A stretch of 64,000 nt of DNA from Fragilaria radians (lineage: Eukaryota; Bacillariophyta; Fragilariophyceae; Fragilariales; Fragilariaceae): NCBI GenBank assembly GCA_900642245.1, contig CAAAJI010000004.1:215305-279304 (forward strand). Reading direction: 5' to 3'. The notes under the pieces are model-generated. The model did not search any database, was not told the DNA's origin, and saw only the letters and a program-made list of their open reading frames with translations. Below, piece after piece: positions 1 through 11,196 of the stretch. Both the position numbers and the translations under genes were made by a program. Numbering within the stretch: the stretch's first letter is position 1; each line of letters opens with the position of its first letter.

Positions 1-640
1 CTGCCAAAAATAAACGGCATTCATTGAGTTGAGTAACCACACTGTTAAAGAAACTTTCCTGCCCATAATCCTGTTTGAAGCTGCCTTTGAATTTTGCTGG
101 ACTTGCAAAAGTCAAATAACAAGGAATTATTGAGAAATGCCTTGACTTTCCGCAACATAGGAAGAGCGGACACATAAGTGGAGTACTGATCTCCACTTAG
201 GTAAGTTGTTGCCTCATCAAATGGCCGTAAACGCATCCTCAGACCCTTCATCAGGGACCACTTCTCCTGGTTAAGCTCAGGGAATGTGCCCTTCCTCCCA
301 GTGAACTCTTTTTTACCTGCTGGACTTCAATAAAAGCTTTCAAATTGGATGAAGCTCCCCATTAGCCGGTCCATTTGCATGAGCATGTGGTACGTTGAGT
401 TCCATCTTGTTTGCACATCCTGTTTAACCAAAAGTAGATTTTGAATTGATTGAATAACTTGAATCTTGCACAATAGCTCTTTGCATTTGCTTGAGCTTCT
501 CAGGAATACTGTAGCCTTTCGAAAATCATCTACCACACTACGAACTCTTGCCAGGCATTCTTGGGATGACCAAATTTCATCAGGATCTTCAAAGATATCA
601 TCTGTTGCATCCACATCTTCAATCATGTCAGGGTCATCAA
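1..640 (-). pseudogene. hAT-family transposase remnant, runs off the window start
   Basis: Two minus-strand open segments (626-327 and 251-45) read as consecutive pieces of a hAT transposase. The first has an acidic stretch, then a segment around VQTRWNSTYHMLMQMDRL, which is the conserved 'TRWNST' block of hAT/BED-type transposases. The second contains LRPFDEATTYLSGDQY, which matches the 'L.PF..AT..LS....' block that follows in the same family. A stop and a frame change separate the two pieces (about 252-326), so the copy is not functional as it stands. The C-terminal dimerisation region would lie before position 1 and is not visible. The N-terminal zinc finger is not recognisable. Family assignment is from remembered motifs; confidence in hAT is good, in exact borders low. 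Confidence 0.75.
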
Positions 641-2189
641 CAGCATCTTTTGCTAGGTACTTAGTCTTTGCTTTTTTGGTAATTTTCTCAGTACCAATGA
701 GTTTGATACATATCCAGTTCTCTCATTTTCTTTGCTTTGGCATGTCATACAGCTTAGATTTCAAGTCTTCTTTTTCTTGTCCTTCCTTCCCCCCCTCTTC
801 CTGTTGCTTTTCTACTCCTTTCTTTGCCTCCCATTCCATTTGCAAAATGATAGTTGACGGAGGATTTAAACAATGGGCAAACGAGCTTTCAAAGTAACCG
901 TATTGGTACGAAATTTTCTATCGAGAAATCTAAGCTGTATGGCGCTGCTAAAATTTTACGTCTGCTATGTCGCGTCATTCCTTCCCCCCTTCTTCCTGTC
1001 ACACTCCTTGCCATTCATTTGCAAAATGATAGTTAACTGAGAGTTTAACCGAACTGCTAACTAACACTCAAAGTTAACGCATTGATAATTAAATAGCTAT
1101 CATGATAGTTAACGTTGGCATCACTAAGCTTAGTTCGGGGAGTCAAAGCAAGTTGGATAAAAAGAGTGAGTTATTGAAATAAGCTCCTACTAGAAAACTC
1201 TTAAAGTAAAAAAGGCAGGAACTAGCCAAAACAATCTTGGCTAGGTAAACAAGATTGTTGTGGGATAACAGCTTTAGGAACTTAATCTTGCAATTGTCTT
1301 TTAACCGACTTGCTATGGCCAAACAAGGAAGGCACGGTGCAAAAGCCTGTTTCAGAGAGAGATTAACCATAAAAGCAGGATACCTATGACAATGGGTACT
1401 TCTTTTGCAAATATATTTGATAACAAATTTTGAATACTTTTTCTAAGATGAAAATGATTTAGAAAAATTATTTGACTATCATGAAATATATATTATACCG
1501 TGCATGTTAATTTACAAAAACGTTCCTGGAAAAACTCCTTTATAATTTTCAGCAAAAAACTTTGAAAAAAATCGGTATAACTTTGAGAGCTTCGTGGTCT
1601 GTGATATTTTGGTAGGGTTAAAGGCCATGACCACTATTGATACTCTGGAATGCAGAAAAAGACCCTCTTCAAGCGTGGATGAAATTGCTGATTCCTTATC
1701 GTTTTCTTGGAAATATATAAAAGTAGAATAACTTCCTCGAGATCTGAAGGAAAATAAAAGAGGCTTATTACAAAGCCCTATAGTAAGGCAAATTATAAGT
1801 ACTTAGATCATAATGTAGCTGAAGAGCACTTTATGAAACGAAGCTCAATCTCCAAAAACAAATAGCGACTACCTAATTTTATAGAAAGAGACTTTCCTCT
1901 TCAAGATCTTCTTCCCTTGATCGCATGATTTAAAAAGGTTGATGTCCCAAGTGATGATGTCTGTCAAGGTTTACACATCCTAATAGGACTCAATTTTGAG
2001 GGAATGTCAAACCATGGAATCTTGAAGGGCAACAAAATACATGGAATGTTAGAAAAAGGCACGAGATTGATCTTATTATACAAAACCTTGTTAGCAGCGA
2101 TATCACGTTTGATACCTGATTAAATCAATTATTCTTTTTCATAGTTCTTTTCAACCGAACCTAGTTATCGTTCATTTCATTTCATTAGA
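641..2189. repeat. Gene-poor stretch with a diverged direct repeat, upstream of SF3B1
   Basis: Two related blocks lie at about 781-870 and 971-1048. Each has a pyrimidine-rich run, then the shared TTTGCAAAATGATAGTT, then an AT-rich tail. They look like an imperfect direct repeat, possibly a subterminal repeat of the adjacent hAT element. The rest (1100-2189) shows no coding region I can support. The last few hundred bases should contain the SF3B1 promoter; no core motif is clear. Confidence 0.45.
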
Positions 2190-5100
2190 ATGGTAGATCT
2201 CAAGAATGATGGGGTGAATGTGGAACGGGGGATTGCGTTTGGAAAAGCAATTGGATATGAAGTTGATGAAGCCAACGTCGAATACGTCTCGGAATTGACA
2301 ACACTGGAGGAAGAAGAAAATGAAGAAGATGAAGGAAGAATTAGCAGCCATCCTAGTACAAAGATTGCGAATCGATCTGATGTAAGTGTATATGAGTACC
2401 GTTAATGATTTTACAGCCTTTTCTTTAGAAATCTTTACTCAACCAATTGAATGCATTATTCTCTTTAGGCTTCAGCTGATCACGACCCTTTCAAAAATCA
2501 CGAATCGGGAACAGGATTAGTGAATACGCGAATTTCCGATCGTGAAAATGAATATCAATCTCGACGTTTCAATCGAGACCTGCGAGATGTCGGAATATCA
2601 TACAAGGATGCTATGCTTCATGCAACCTTAGATCGAGAAAAACACGAGCTCATTCAGGAAGCGCGTAAAGAGCTACTTGATGAAGATGGAAATCTTAAGG
2701 AAGACATGCCAATCAACCCTGAGAAACGCCGAAAGAGAAGATGGGATGACTCATCGGGACCAACTGCAACAACATCAACAATTCCTACAAATGAACCATC
2801 AATCGTTTCCGACAATGAATCTACAATTACCAAGAATCGATGGGACGAAGAAGATAAAACGGCAAATTCTAATAGTAGTAACAGAAGGCGCAAAAGGTGG
2901 GATGAAACTCCTGTTTCATTTTCCTCGGCTGATGCAACTCCTCTGGCGAGGGCTCCGGATGCTACACCTATCGCAGGGAAGACTACAAGCAAGTGGGATG
3001 AAACTCCTGTAGCTGGTTCCATGGTTTCTGCAACTCCTGTGACAATCGGAGAGCGAAAAAAAAGTAGATGGGATCAAACTCCTGTTGTGGCCACGACTCA
3101 AGCCGTATCTACACCTTTGGCTGGAGCAACAGGTACCCTCGCTAAGGCCTTAGCTCTTGAGAAAGAAATGGAGTCCCGAAATCGTCCCTGGACAGAGGCT
3201 GCCCTTGATGCTATTCTACCCTCGGAAGGATATATAATTATCAGACCTCCTACTACATACATACCACTCAGGACTCCAGGTCGCAAGCTATTGTCAACCC
3301 CGACTCCTTTAGGAATGACGCCAACCGGCTTTCAAATGGAAGTTCCTATTGAGCAACGGCCAGATGCTACAGTCCAAGAAATCCGTGAAGCTTATGGTGT
3401 TCCTCTTGCTGCTTCCTCTGCGGAAACAGGAGATATGGGAGCGCTTCCATATATCAAACCCGAAGACATGCAGTACTTTGGGCGCTTGATGGAGCAAACT
3501 GAAGAAGATAAGTTAACGAAAGAAGAAGCTAATGAAAGAAAGATCATGGCGCTGCTTCTCAAAATAAAAAATGGAACTCCACCTCAACGTAAGACCGCTA
3601 TGCGGCAAATCACCGATAAAGCTCGCTCGTTTGGAGCTGGAGCTCTCTTCAATCAGATCCTTCCTCTTCTCATGAGCCCCACACTTGAAGATCAAGAACG
3701 CCACTTGCTCGTGAAAGTCATTGATCGAGTCCTGTACAAGTTAGACGACTTAGTCCGTCCATATGTTCATCGAATTCTAGCTGTGATCGAGCCATTGCTT
3801 ATCGACGAAGACTACTACGCTAGAGTAGAGGGACGTGAAATCATCAGTAACTTGGCGAAAGCCGCTGGTTTGGCCACAATGATCGCCACCATGCGTCCCG
3901 ATATTGATAATCCAGACGAGTACGTGCGCAATACAACTGCACGAGCTTTCGCCGTTGTCGCCAGTGCTTTAGGAGTTCCAACTCTTCTTCCTTTTTTGAA
4001 GGCAGTTTGCCAATCTCGCAAATCTTGGCAAGCACGCCACACAGGAATTAAGGTAGTACAGCAAATTGCTTTGCTCATGGGAGTGGCCGTGCTTCCATAT
4101 CTTCGAGAATTAGTTGAAATTGTTAATCATGGATTGACTGACGAAATGCAAAAAGTTCGCACAATCACAGCGTTGACCATGGCTGCCTTGGCCGAAGCCG
4201 CTTGTCCTTATGGTATTGAGAGTTTTGATTCTGTCATTCGTCCACTTTGGAAGGGTGCTCTTGAGCATCATGGAAAGGGTCTTGCGGCATTTCTGAAGGC
4301 TATCGGTTTCATCATTCCACTTATGGAGGAGAATTACGCCAGTCACTACACACGTTTAGTAATGCCCATCCTCCTTCGTGAATTCCACTCGCCGGATGAA
4401 GAAATGAAGAGAATTGTATTGAAAGTAATTCAACAATGCGTATCTACAGCTGGAGTCGAACCAGAATACATTCGGAAGGAGATTTTGCCTGAGTTTTTCA
4501 AAAACTTTTGGATTCGAAGGATGGCCCTTGATCGTCGGAACTACCAGCAAGTTATCGAAACAACAGAAGAACTTGCCAATAAAGTTGGCTGTTCTGATAT
4601 CATCGTACGAATTGTGGACGATTTGAAAGATGATAGCGAGCCGTATCGTCGAATGGTTATGGAGACAGTTCAAAAGGTTCTCACGAATCTTGGTGCTGGT
4701 GATATTGATGAACGATTGGAAGAACGTTTAATTGATGGAATCCTTTATGCCTTTCAAGAGCAAGCAGTGGACTCAAGTACCCTATCTTCCAACTCTAAAG
4801 AAAGTTTGATAATGCTAGACGCCTTCGGAACTGTTGTTAATGCTTTAGGTGAGCGTTGCAAGTCTTACTTAAAGCAAATTGCTGGCACAATCAAATGGAG
4901 ACTGAACAATAAAGCTGCGTCTGTTAGAATGCAAGCAGCGGATTTAATTGGTAGAATTGCAATTGTGATGAAAGCATGTGGTGAGGAGCAACTTATGGGA
5001 CATCTAGGAGTTGTCCTCTATGAGTACCTTGGCGAAGAGTACCCAGAGGTTCTGGGTTCAATTTTGGGAGCCCTGCGTGCAATTGTGAATGTTATTGGCA

Positions 5101-6148
5101 TGACTAAAATGACTCCGCCAATTCGAGATTTGCTTCCACGTTTGACGCCGATTCTGAGAAACAGGCATGAAAAAGTACAGGAGAACTGCATTGACTTGGT
5201 AAGTCACAGTACTCATTGTGAAATCCCTGTTGTATGACCTCCACTTATTTACCTAGTATCTCCTTTCATTCAAAACAAATATATCTTGCAACAATTTGAT
5301 GACTCTTTCAATTCATTTGCTAACATTTGTGATTTTCATGTTTTCAGGTGGGGCGTATTGCTGATAGAGGCGCTGAATTTGTCTCTGCCAAGGAATGGAT
5401 GCGCATTTGTTTTGAGCTGTTAGAGATGCTGAGAGCTCATAAGAAAGCGATTCGTCGTGCGGCTGTTAGCACTTTTGGATATATTGCAAGAGCAATCGGT
5501 CCTCAGGATGTACTGCATACATTACTTAGCAATCTAAAAGTTCAAGACCGTCAAATGCGTGTCTGCACGACCGTTGCAATCGCCATAGTGGCAGAAACAT
5601 GTGGACCTTTCACCGTTCTTCCAGCACTCATGAATGAATATCGTGTCCCTGAGTTGAATATCCAAAATGGAGTCCTTAAGGCACTGAGTTTCATGTTTGA
5701 GTACATTGGTCCTATGGGAAAGGATTACGTGTATGCCGTGACACCGTTGTTAGAAGATGCCTTGATGGATCGAGATCCAGTTCATCGTCAAACTGGGTGT
5801 GCAACTGTAAAGCACTTGGCTTTAGGTGTTGCTGGTCTCGGATGTGAAGACGCCTTGACTCACTTACTTAATTTTGTATGGCCGAATATTTTCGAAGAAA
5901 GTCCACATGTAATTCAAGCTGTCTTTGATGCCATTCAAGGGTTAATGGTAGCATTAGGTCCAAATATTATCTTACAGTACCTAATCCAAGGCCTATATCA
6001 CCCTGCTCGTAGGGTGCGTGAAGTTCATTGGAGAGTCTACAATACTCTTTATATGTACAACTCGGATTCTCTTGTTATGGGATTCCCTCAAATTGAAGAT
6101 GAGGGGGAAAACAAGTACTCTCGAACTACATTGGAGCTTTTCATTTAG
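2190..6148 (+). CDS. SF3B1: Splicing factor 3B subunit 1 (SF3b155)
   Basis: Core HEAT-repeat subunit of SF3b in the U2 snRNP, which clamps the branch-point helix during pre-mRNA splicing in the nucleus. Three exons: 2190-2381, 2469-5198, 5348-6148, all joining in frame at GT-AG introns (87 and 149 bp), giving about 1240 aa against about 1300 in human. The N-terminal third is disordered with repeated RWD(Q/E)TP motifs (for example KRWDETP, SRWDQTP) and a TPTPLGMTPTGF block. From about residue 405 it is near-identical to the human HEAT array (KIKNGTPPQRKTAMRQITDKA, SPTLEDQERHLLVKVIDR). The segment DEMQKVRT keeps the lysine equivalent to human K700 and DEYVRNTTARA keeps the nearby hotspot arginine. 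It ends convergently 78 bp from the next gene. Identity is certain; only the initiating ATG is a choice. Confidence 0.97.
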
Positions 6149-6226
6149 TATCGCAATGCATAGAGTCCTCATTTTATTAGTCTAGATAATATATTAGTTA
6201 GTTCACGGTAATTCTAGACATCAACA

Positions 6227-7036
6227 TCAATTTTCTTTAAGGATACTAAACAAGTCGTTGGCAAGCTTCCTCCACAATCGAAGCTTTACTTCAAGTTCCA
6301 AAAGTTTATTTCTAGACCATTCACTGGTCATATCATCGACCGTTTCTCCTCGTTTGTCATTGCTCGTTGCAAGTAGGGAATCTAATCTTTGAGCTCTATT
6401 TGATACAGCTACGTATAGTTCTTGGAAGGGTTGCACAGAAGTACATGCGGTGCTTTCGGCAACGCGTGCGGTATGATCTAAAAGTCTGGAGGCCATATGT
6501 AATGAACAAGAAAACGGAAGGTTTGGAGAAGGATTTGTTTTCCTATTGGAAGACATGATTGAAGTTTGTTGAGATGATGACTTGGTAATGACATTACTGA
6601 TTGGTGAAACAAATAACCTTTTTTCAAGTGGAGATTTTGGTATCCGATGGCTTCGAACAGGAGACTCGGGTATGTATTTACTACTCCGCTTCATGCTATA
6701 ATGATGATGATGCAATTGTTGTTGCTTTCTTTGTACATAATCTTTTGATTCGTTAGCAATAGATCGGTATTGGATGGCTTGACATTTGATTCGGAGTAGA
6801 TTGTGTCGTTGATCAAGAAACTTTTGAACCATTTCCCATACTTCATCACTCACTATCCCATCCGTCCAATCGTTGGAAATTTGATTGTTGCCGTTGTTTT
6901 CCTCTGTGTACAAAGATTTTAGAATTTTCAAATGACAAGGGAGAAATGTAGGCATCATATGCTTGTTTTGCCGAGACTTCTCAGTTGGCAACAATCTTTG
7001 TTTGCCATTCGGAGATACCGCATCACTTTCTATCAT
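6227..7036 (-). CDS. Unrecognised 269-aa basic protein
   Basis: Single open reading frame with an ATG at 7036. I do not recognise the family. The first third has short helical stretches (around HLKILKSLYTEE and DEVWEMVQKFLDQRHNLLRI). The middle is Ser/Pro/Lys-rich and probably disordered, with a run of histidines (LHHHHYS) and SP-type sites (RIPKSPLEKR) suited to proline-directed kinases. The C-terminal 80 residues look helical again, with ELEVKLRLWRKLANDLFSILKEN at the end. No signal peptide or membrane segment is seen. It is convergent with SF3B1 (78 bp apart) and divergent from the next gene (147 bp between starts), so a shared bidirectional promoter is likely. That it is a real gene is inferred from length and spacing. 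Confidence 0.6.
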   Translation of the reverse strand: MIESDAVSPNGKQRLLPTEKSRQNKHMMPTFLPCHLKILKSLYTEENNGNNQISNDWTDGIVSDEVWEMVQKFLDQRHNLLRIKCQAIQYRSIANESKDYVQRKQQQLHHHHYSMKRSSKYIPESPVRSHRIPKSPLEKRLFVSPISNVITKSSSQQTSIMSSNRKTNPSPNLPFSCSLHMASRLLDHTARVAESTACTSVQPFQELYVAVSNRAQRLDSLLATSNDKRGETVDDMTSEWSRNKLLELEVKLRLWRKLANDLFSILKEN

Positions 7037-7183
7037 GATTAGGAAATGGAATCATTTTTAGAATAGACGGTACTGACTTTCAGAGTAGTGTTTCAAAAGT
7101 AATACTAGTACTCTCTCTCCAGTATCATTAATCCTGTAAATGCCGTACTTTTTATTTTTCTCTGAAGGTGAATTGTAACAACA

Positions 7184-7968
7184 ATGTCATTCTTTGCTTC
7201 CTCAAAGTACATGCTAGGAATTAACAGAACCAAGATACCAACGATTGGTGTGACATGGTTCTCAACCATAGCGCACAGGCCTATACGGAGCAAGATACAT
7301 TGTGCTTCTTCCGAAAAGTCATTTAATATCTCGAGACGAAGTATCTCCTTTGCGACGAGAGATGCTACTAAATGTATCCAACTCTGGGCTCCTATCAAAA
7401 GGAGATGTTTCTCTTCAGGTAACGAGCGAGGAAGGAATCCATGGAATTTCAAAAAATATCTAGAGGATTTTTTAGGCCCCAAGAAAATGCCGGAGCGTCA
7501 TACCTTCGCATGGTATCGTGAAATTTCTTTGATCTGCACTGTCTTTGCGATTACAGGATCTTCCACAATGATCTTGGTAAGTTCTCTTGTGCTGTAGATT
7601 GAACGCTTTTTTCCTTACATGACCAACTGATAAATTGAAATCACTGTTGTTACCTCGCGTTTTCTTTGATTGGCTCTCTGCGGCTCCCCCTTCGATGCAT
7701 TTCCCATCCTAAATAGGTAAGACCAGCAGTGTCACATGGACTTGGATTACAGGGGTCTTTATGGGATGGTCCGTGGACATATCGCATCTGCTCTCTCGTT
7801 ATTATGACACCTATCTACGCTTCATTACTTGTCGTGGTAGGCACAGTCTTTGGACGACATGCTTACTTTCGACACTTTGCTGTCAAAATGTTTTCAAGAT
7901 TTGGTATACCTCCTGAATTATTGGATAGCTCCTTTCATGAAACATCTAAAACTTTCCGCAAGTGGTAG
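7184..7968 (+). CDS. Mitochondrion- or plastid-type two-helix membrane protein, DUF6787-like
   Basis: Two exons, 7184-7576 and 7717-7968, join in frame (…TMILV then RPAVSHGLGLQGS) to give about 214 aa. The first 90 residues are rich in Ser, Arg and Lys with few acidic residues, which looks like an organelle presequence. The mature part has two membrane segments, around FAWYREISLICTVFAITGSS and RICSLVIMTPIYASLLVVVGTVF, the latter followed by FGRHAYFRHFAVKMFSRFGI. This layout resembles the DUF6787 family of short membrane proteins, whose function is unknown to me. The family name is from memory and would need a profile search; the exon structure and the membrane segments are seen directly. Confidence 0.65.
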
Positions 7969-9256
7969 AGAAGTGGAATTGAATATTAACGTTCCCTAGC
8001 TCACAAGTTAGGATAAATAAGTAGGAAATCCAGACCAAATGAAGTAGTGATCCAAGATAATTATTAGGATAGAAGAGTTCTTTTTTCGTAGGAAGAGGAT
8101 GAACAACACCTATAGAAATGCTTTCTGTTGCTTTATCAGTCTCTTTCTCTAAATCATAATTCTCAAAACATTTTAGTGCTAGTCTTATGATTGAATCTTG
8201 TTAACACAGAGTTCAAAGTAGGCTTCAATGCATATGCAAGGAGAAGGCAATCACTGGAGACGGTATCAACTCCAATTATGCAACAGAAGGCTTTAAACAA
8301 AATAAAATTAACTTCCATGAGCATTGAAAAAAAAATGGCAAGACATGCCCTTTTCAATAATGATGGATGGCTACACTCAGTATGCAATATCAAGCTAAAT
8401 TATCCTAACCGGAGGAAACATGTTCCAGAGGCTGAACGTGTCATGAAAGATTGATTCTTTTCAATCTGATAAAACTCCTAAGGTGATGATTAAGATCTTG
8501 GCAAATGAATGTGCAAAGCAACTTAATTTCTACCCCCAAAAGTTGGTGTGTTTTTACAGCCCAAGAAAATAATCCAACATGAAGAGAAATTTGATGTTTA
8601 AGCATGGTGCTATCCAGCTTGCTCTATATGTGCAAGCACATCACAAGCCAAAGCTAAAAGATTCCCAAGCGTTCGCGTATTTATCTAGATTACATGATAA
8701 CATATAAGGAGGCCATCATCTGCTGAGCATATAGAAAGAGTTTACAGCCAGAAATCACAATGTGGCGAAAAACGTTCGCAGTGTATCGTGGTAGCACATC
8801 ATGATAGAGTCCTAATACGTTTGCGCCTATTGGATTGCAGGAGTGAACTACATAATTGACAGTGACAATAATGGAAAACAAGGAAGATTACTACTGTGAA
8901 AAGCATCATGAAGTGGATCTAACGGAACCAGGCAGATTGGCAGATAGTCTTCAAGATAATCCTGCCACAGATTATTTTCATCACAATTTCACATTCAGAA
9001 AGTCAATCCAAAAGACATCACTTCAAGAGGCCAACACTGAGGTAAAAGCTAGCAATTCTAGTGAAAAGGAATTACTAGTCTTATATTAGGGATGAGGTTG
9101 TTCGAATTTTAGTAATTCGTGGAGGATGCTCCCAGAAAATCTTGGAATCATACAGGGATCGTACAAATATTTACAGGTAATAACTGTACCAGTCGTGCAG
9201 TTTTAATTGTACAAGAATACAAATTGAGAATCCAATCCATTAGTGAAGCGGAGCAG
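7969..9256. other. Gene-poor stretch before FIS1
   Basis: No coding region I can support. Short open stretches at 8191-8454 and 8856-9089 (plus strand) show no recognisable motif and are probably chance. The final part should hold the FIS1 promoter and 5' UTR. Confidence 0.4.
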
Positions 9257-9857
9257 ATGGGAGAAACAAAGTCATCACAGAAGCAAGTAAAGGCAGATCT
9301 CGATTCGAAACTTGCTATGGCAAGACCATGTCGAGAAATTTTGGAAGAGTTGGCAATAGTCGTTGCAAAGGATCCTTCACCTGATAATACCTTTCAATAT
9401 GCGTTTTGTTTAAGCAAATCAACCGAGAAGGCAGAATTACGTTATGCGATTACGATTTTAGATGGACTTGTACGTGAGGGTTACGAGCATCAGATGGATT
9501 GCATGTATGGATCCGCTTGTGCGTTGTATTTATTGGGTGATTATGATGAAGCAAGAGTACGTAAAACCATGTAGAGGTGTATCTGTTTGGCATTTGGACA
9601 ACATGATTAACGCACAATTCGTCGTCAACATTTCTTTTCTCCTTTCCTGACTCTTTTTTTTGTAGTCACGATGTGAAGCAATGTTACGTTCGCGACCCAA
9701 TAATCGTTTGGCTTCCGAACTGCATTTGGCTGTAATGGAATCTCAAGAACAACAAGAACATGAGAATGTAAAAATGGCAGCGACAGTTGGAGCTGTTGCT
9801 GTCGCGGCTATTGGAGTAATTGGTGTTATTGCTGGTTCTCTGCTAAGCAAGCGATAG
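9257..9857 (+). CDS. FIS1: Mitochondrial fission 1 protein
   Basis: Tail-anchored adaptor of the mitochondrial (and peroxisomal) outer membrane that helps recruit the division machinery. Two exons, 9257-9556 and 9666-9857, with a 109-bp intron starting GTACGT, give about 163 aa (human about 152). The TPR-like helical bundle is visible: NTFQYAFCLSKSTEKAELRYAI corresponds to the human 'TQFEYAWCLVRS' helix, and LYLLGDYDEARSRCEAMLRSRPNN to 'YRLKEYEKALKYVRGLLQTEPQNN'. A C-terminal hydrophobic anchor (VGAVAVAAIGVIGVIAGSLL) ends in the short basic tail SKR, as expected for tail-anchored insertion. The first ATG in the frame is at 9257; an upstream GTG extension is not needed. It is convergent with the ZIP gene. 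Confidence 0.9.
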
Positions 9858-10172
9858 ATTCGTTGGAAAGAGAGGATTTTTTCCATTTCAGTTGTCAAGA
9901 ATGCAATCACAAGACAATTCCGAGAGAGTGTGACAAAAGTAATGTGCTGAAATTCTTTACTTCTAGAAGGTTATTTAATTTTTAAAGTTATGGACGGAGT
10001 TAGACTTTATCGATAAATGCACCAAGATAAGCGGGAGAATCTGGAAATAAGTTTGAAAGAGTATAATAAAATATCTGATTTAGCTACTAGACAACGCTAT
10101 TTAGAGTTATCACAGACTAGTATGTGATTGTATGTATGTAGTCAAGAGTGCCAATTAAGCGTTCATTAAATA

Positions 10173-11196
10173 TTAAGAACGTGAACCTTCATCTATGGCT
10201 CGTTGCAATAATAGCATGGCACTTAACGACAGCGCCGACACGAAACCTGTCGATACAATACCGATTTCCTCATATGCTTCCATAAGCAATTCCATGAAAG
10301 CCACCCATGCCATGGCACCACCGGCGAAGCCTAAGCCAATTGGAAGGATTGAAATGAAGTATTTTACGAACAGATACGATGGTACAGCCATCAGAGGCTG
10401 TGGAATTGATGTAAGAATTGCCCACAATGCAGCTGTAAGCTTTGCGGTTTTTTTTGGAATCAGGACAACAGCAATCGCAAGGCCTTCTGGGATATTATGG
10501 ACGGCAAGACTCGCAGATATGAAGAGTCCCAATTCTGATCCATGAGCACCACCAAAACTAACTCCAATGCCAACACCTTCCGAAAACGAGTGAAGCGTCA
10601 TGACAAAGAAAATGAGTAGGGCCCTTCGGGCATCCGTACCTGCGAGGCCACCAACTTTAAGATCTTCATATTTGTCTAGAAACTGTTTTGTACCCAAGAT
10701 AAATGTGAATCCTAGCAGAGCTCCAGCAACAGTTCGAAAGGCACTACTGAAGTCCGAATTATCGTCAGGTTCTTCAAAGAACCAGCCCTCCCAAAACAGG
10801 GAGAAGCTTGCAGCAATCATCATTCCAGCTGCAACAGCTAAGGGTAGGCTTATTTATTAGCATATAATCTCAGATGGAAACATCTACAATATATCACTCA
10901 CCATTTGAAATACCAACCCAATACGAGTCAAATTCAGGAGTAAAAACCAATGGCAAGACTCCAAAGCCAGTACTTATCGCTGTGATCCAACCATAATACC
11001 AAACATGCAATATTGTTGGTTTTCCCACCGGTTGAAATGGAGTTGGAATAGTAACAACTGTGATAATCACTAATATGACAAAGGCGAAAATGGTAAGTGA
11101 GCCCGTCTTCGGACGACCATCTGCTTTAGATTTGGCGTTATCATAACCATTGAATGCCGCCGATGCGTTTATTGTTGGTTTCTTTGTTTGCGGCAT
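10173..11196 (-). CDS. ZIP-family divalent metal (Zn/Fe) transporter
   Basis: Imports zinc, iron or related divalent metals into the cytosol across the plasma or an organelle membrane. Two exons on the minus strand, 11196-10902 and 10837-10173, separated by a 64-bp intron (donor GTGAGT), give about 319 aa. The two metal-site signatures are intact: HSFSEGVGIGV in TM4 and HNIPEGLAIAVV in TM5. There are about eight hydrophobic segments; the join across the intron (GISN-AVAAGMMIAASF) restores TM2. The acidic loop FEEPDDNSDF follows TM2. Subfamily (GufA-like or ZIPI/ZTP-like) is not decided here. It is the last gene before a 3.5 kb gap, so its promoter lies in 11200-11500. Confidence 0.92.

Noticed and set aside
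466..897. 143-codon plus-strand frame at the left edge
   Set aside because: It is the complement of the hAT transposase remnant and a pyrimidine-rich tract.
9119..9256. N-terminal extension of FIS1 from a GTG codon
   Set aside because: No ATG, no family similarity before residue 9257, and the protein from the first ATG has the expected length.
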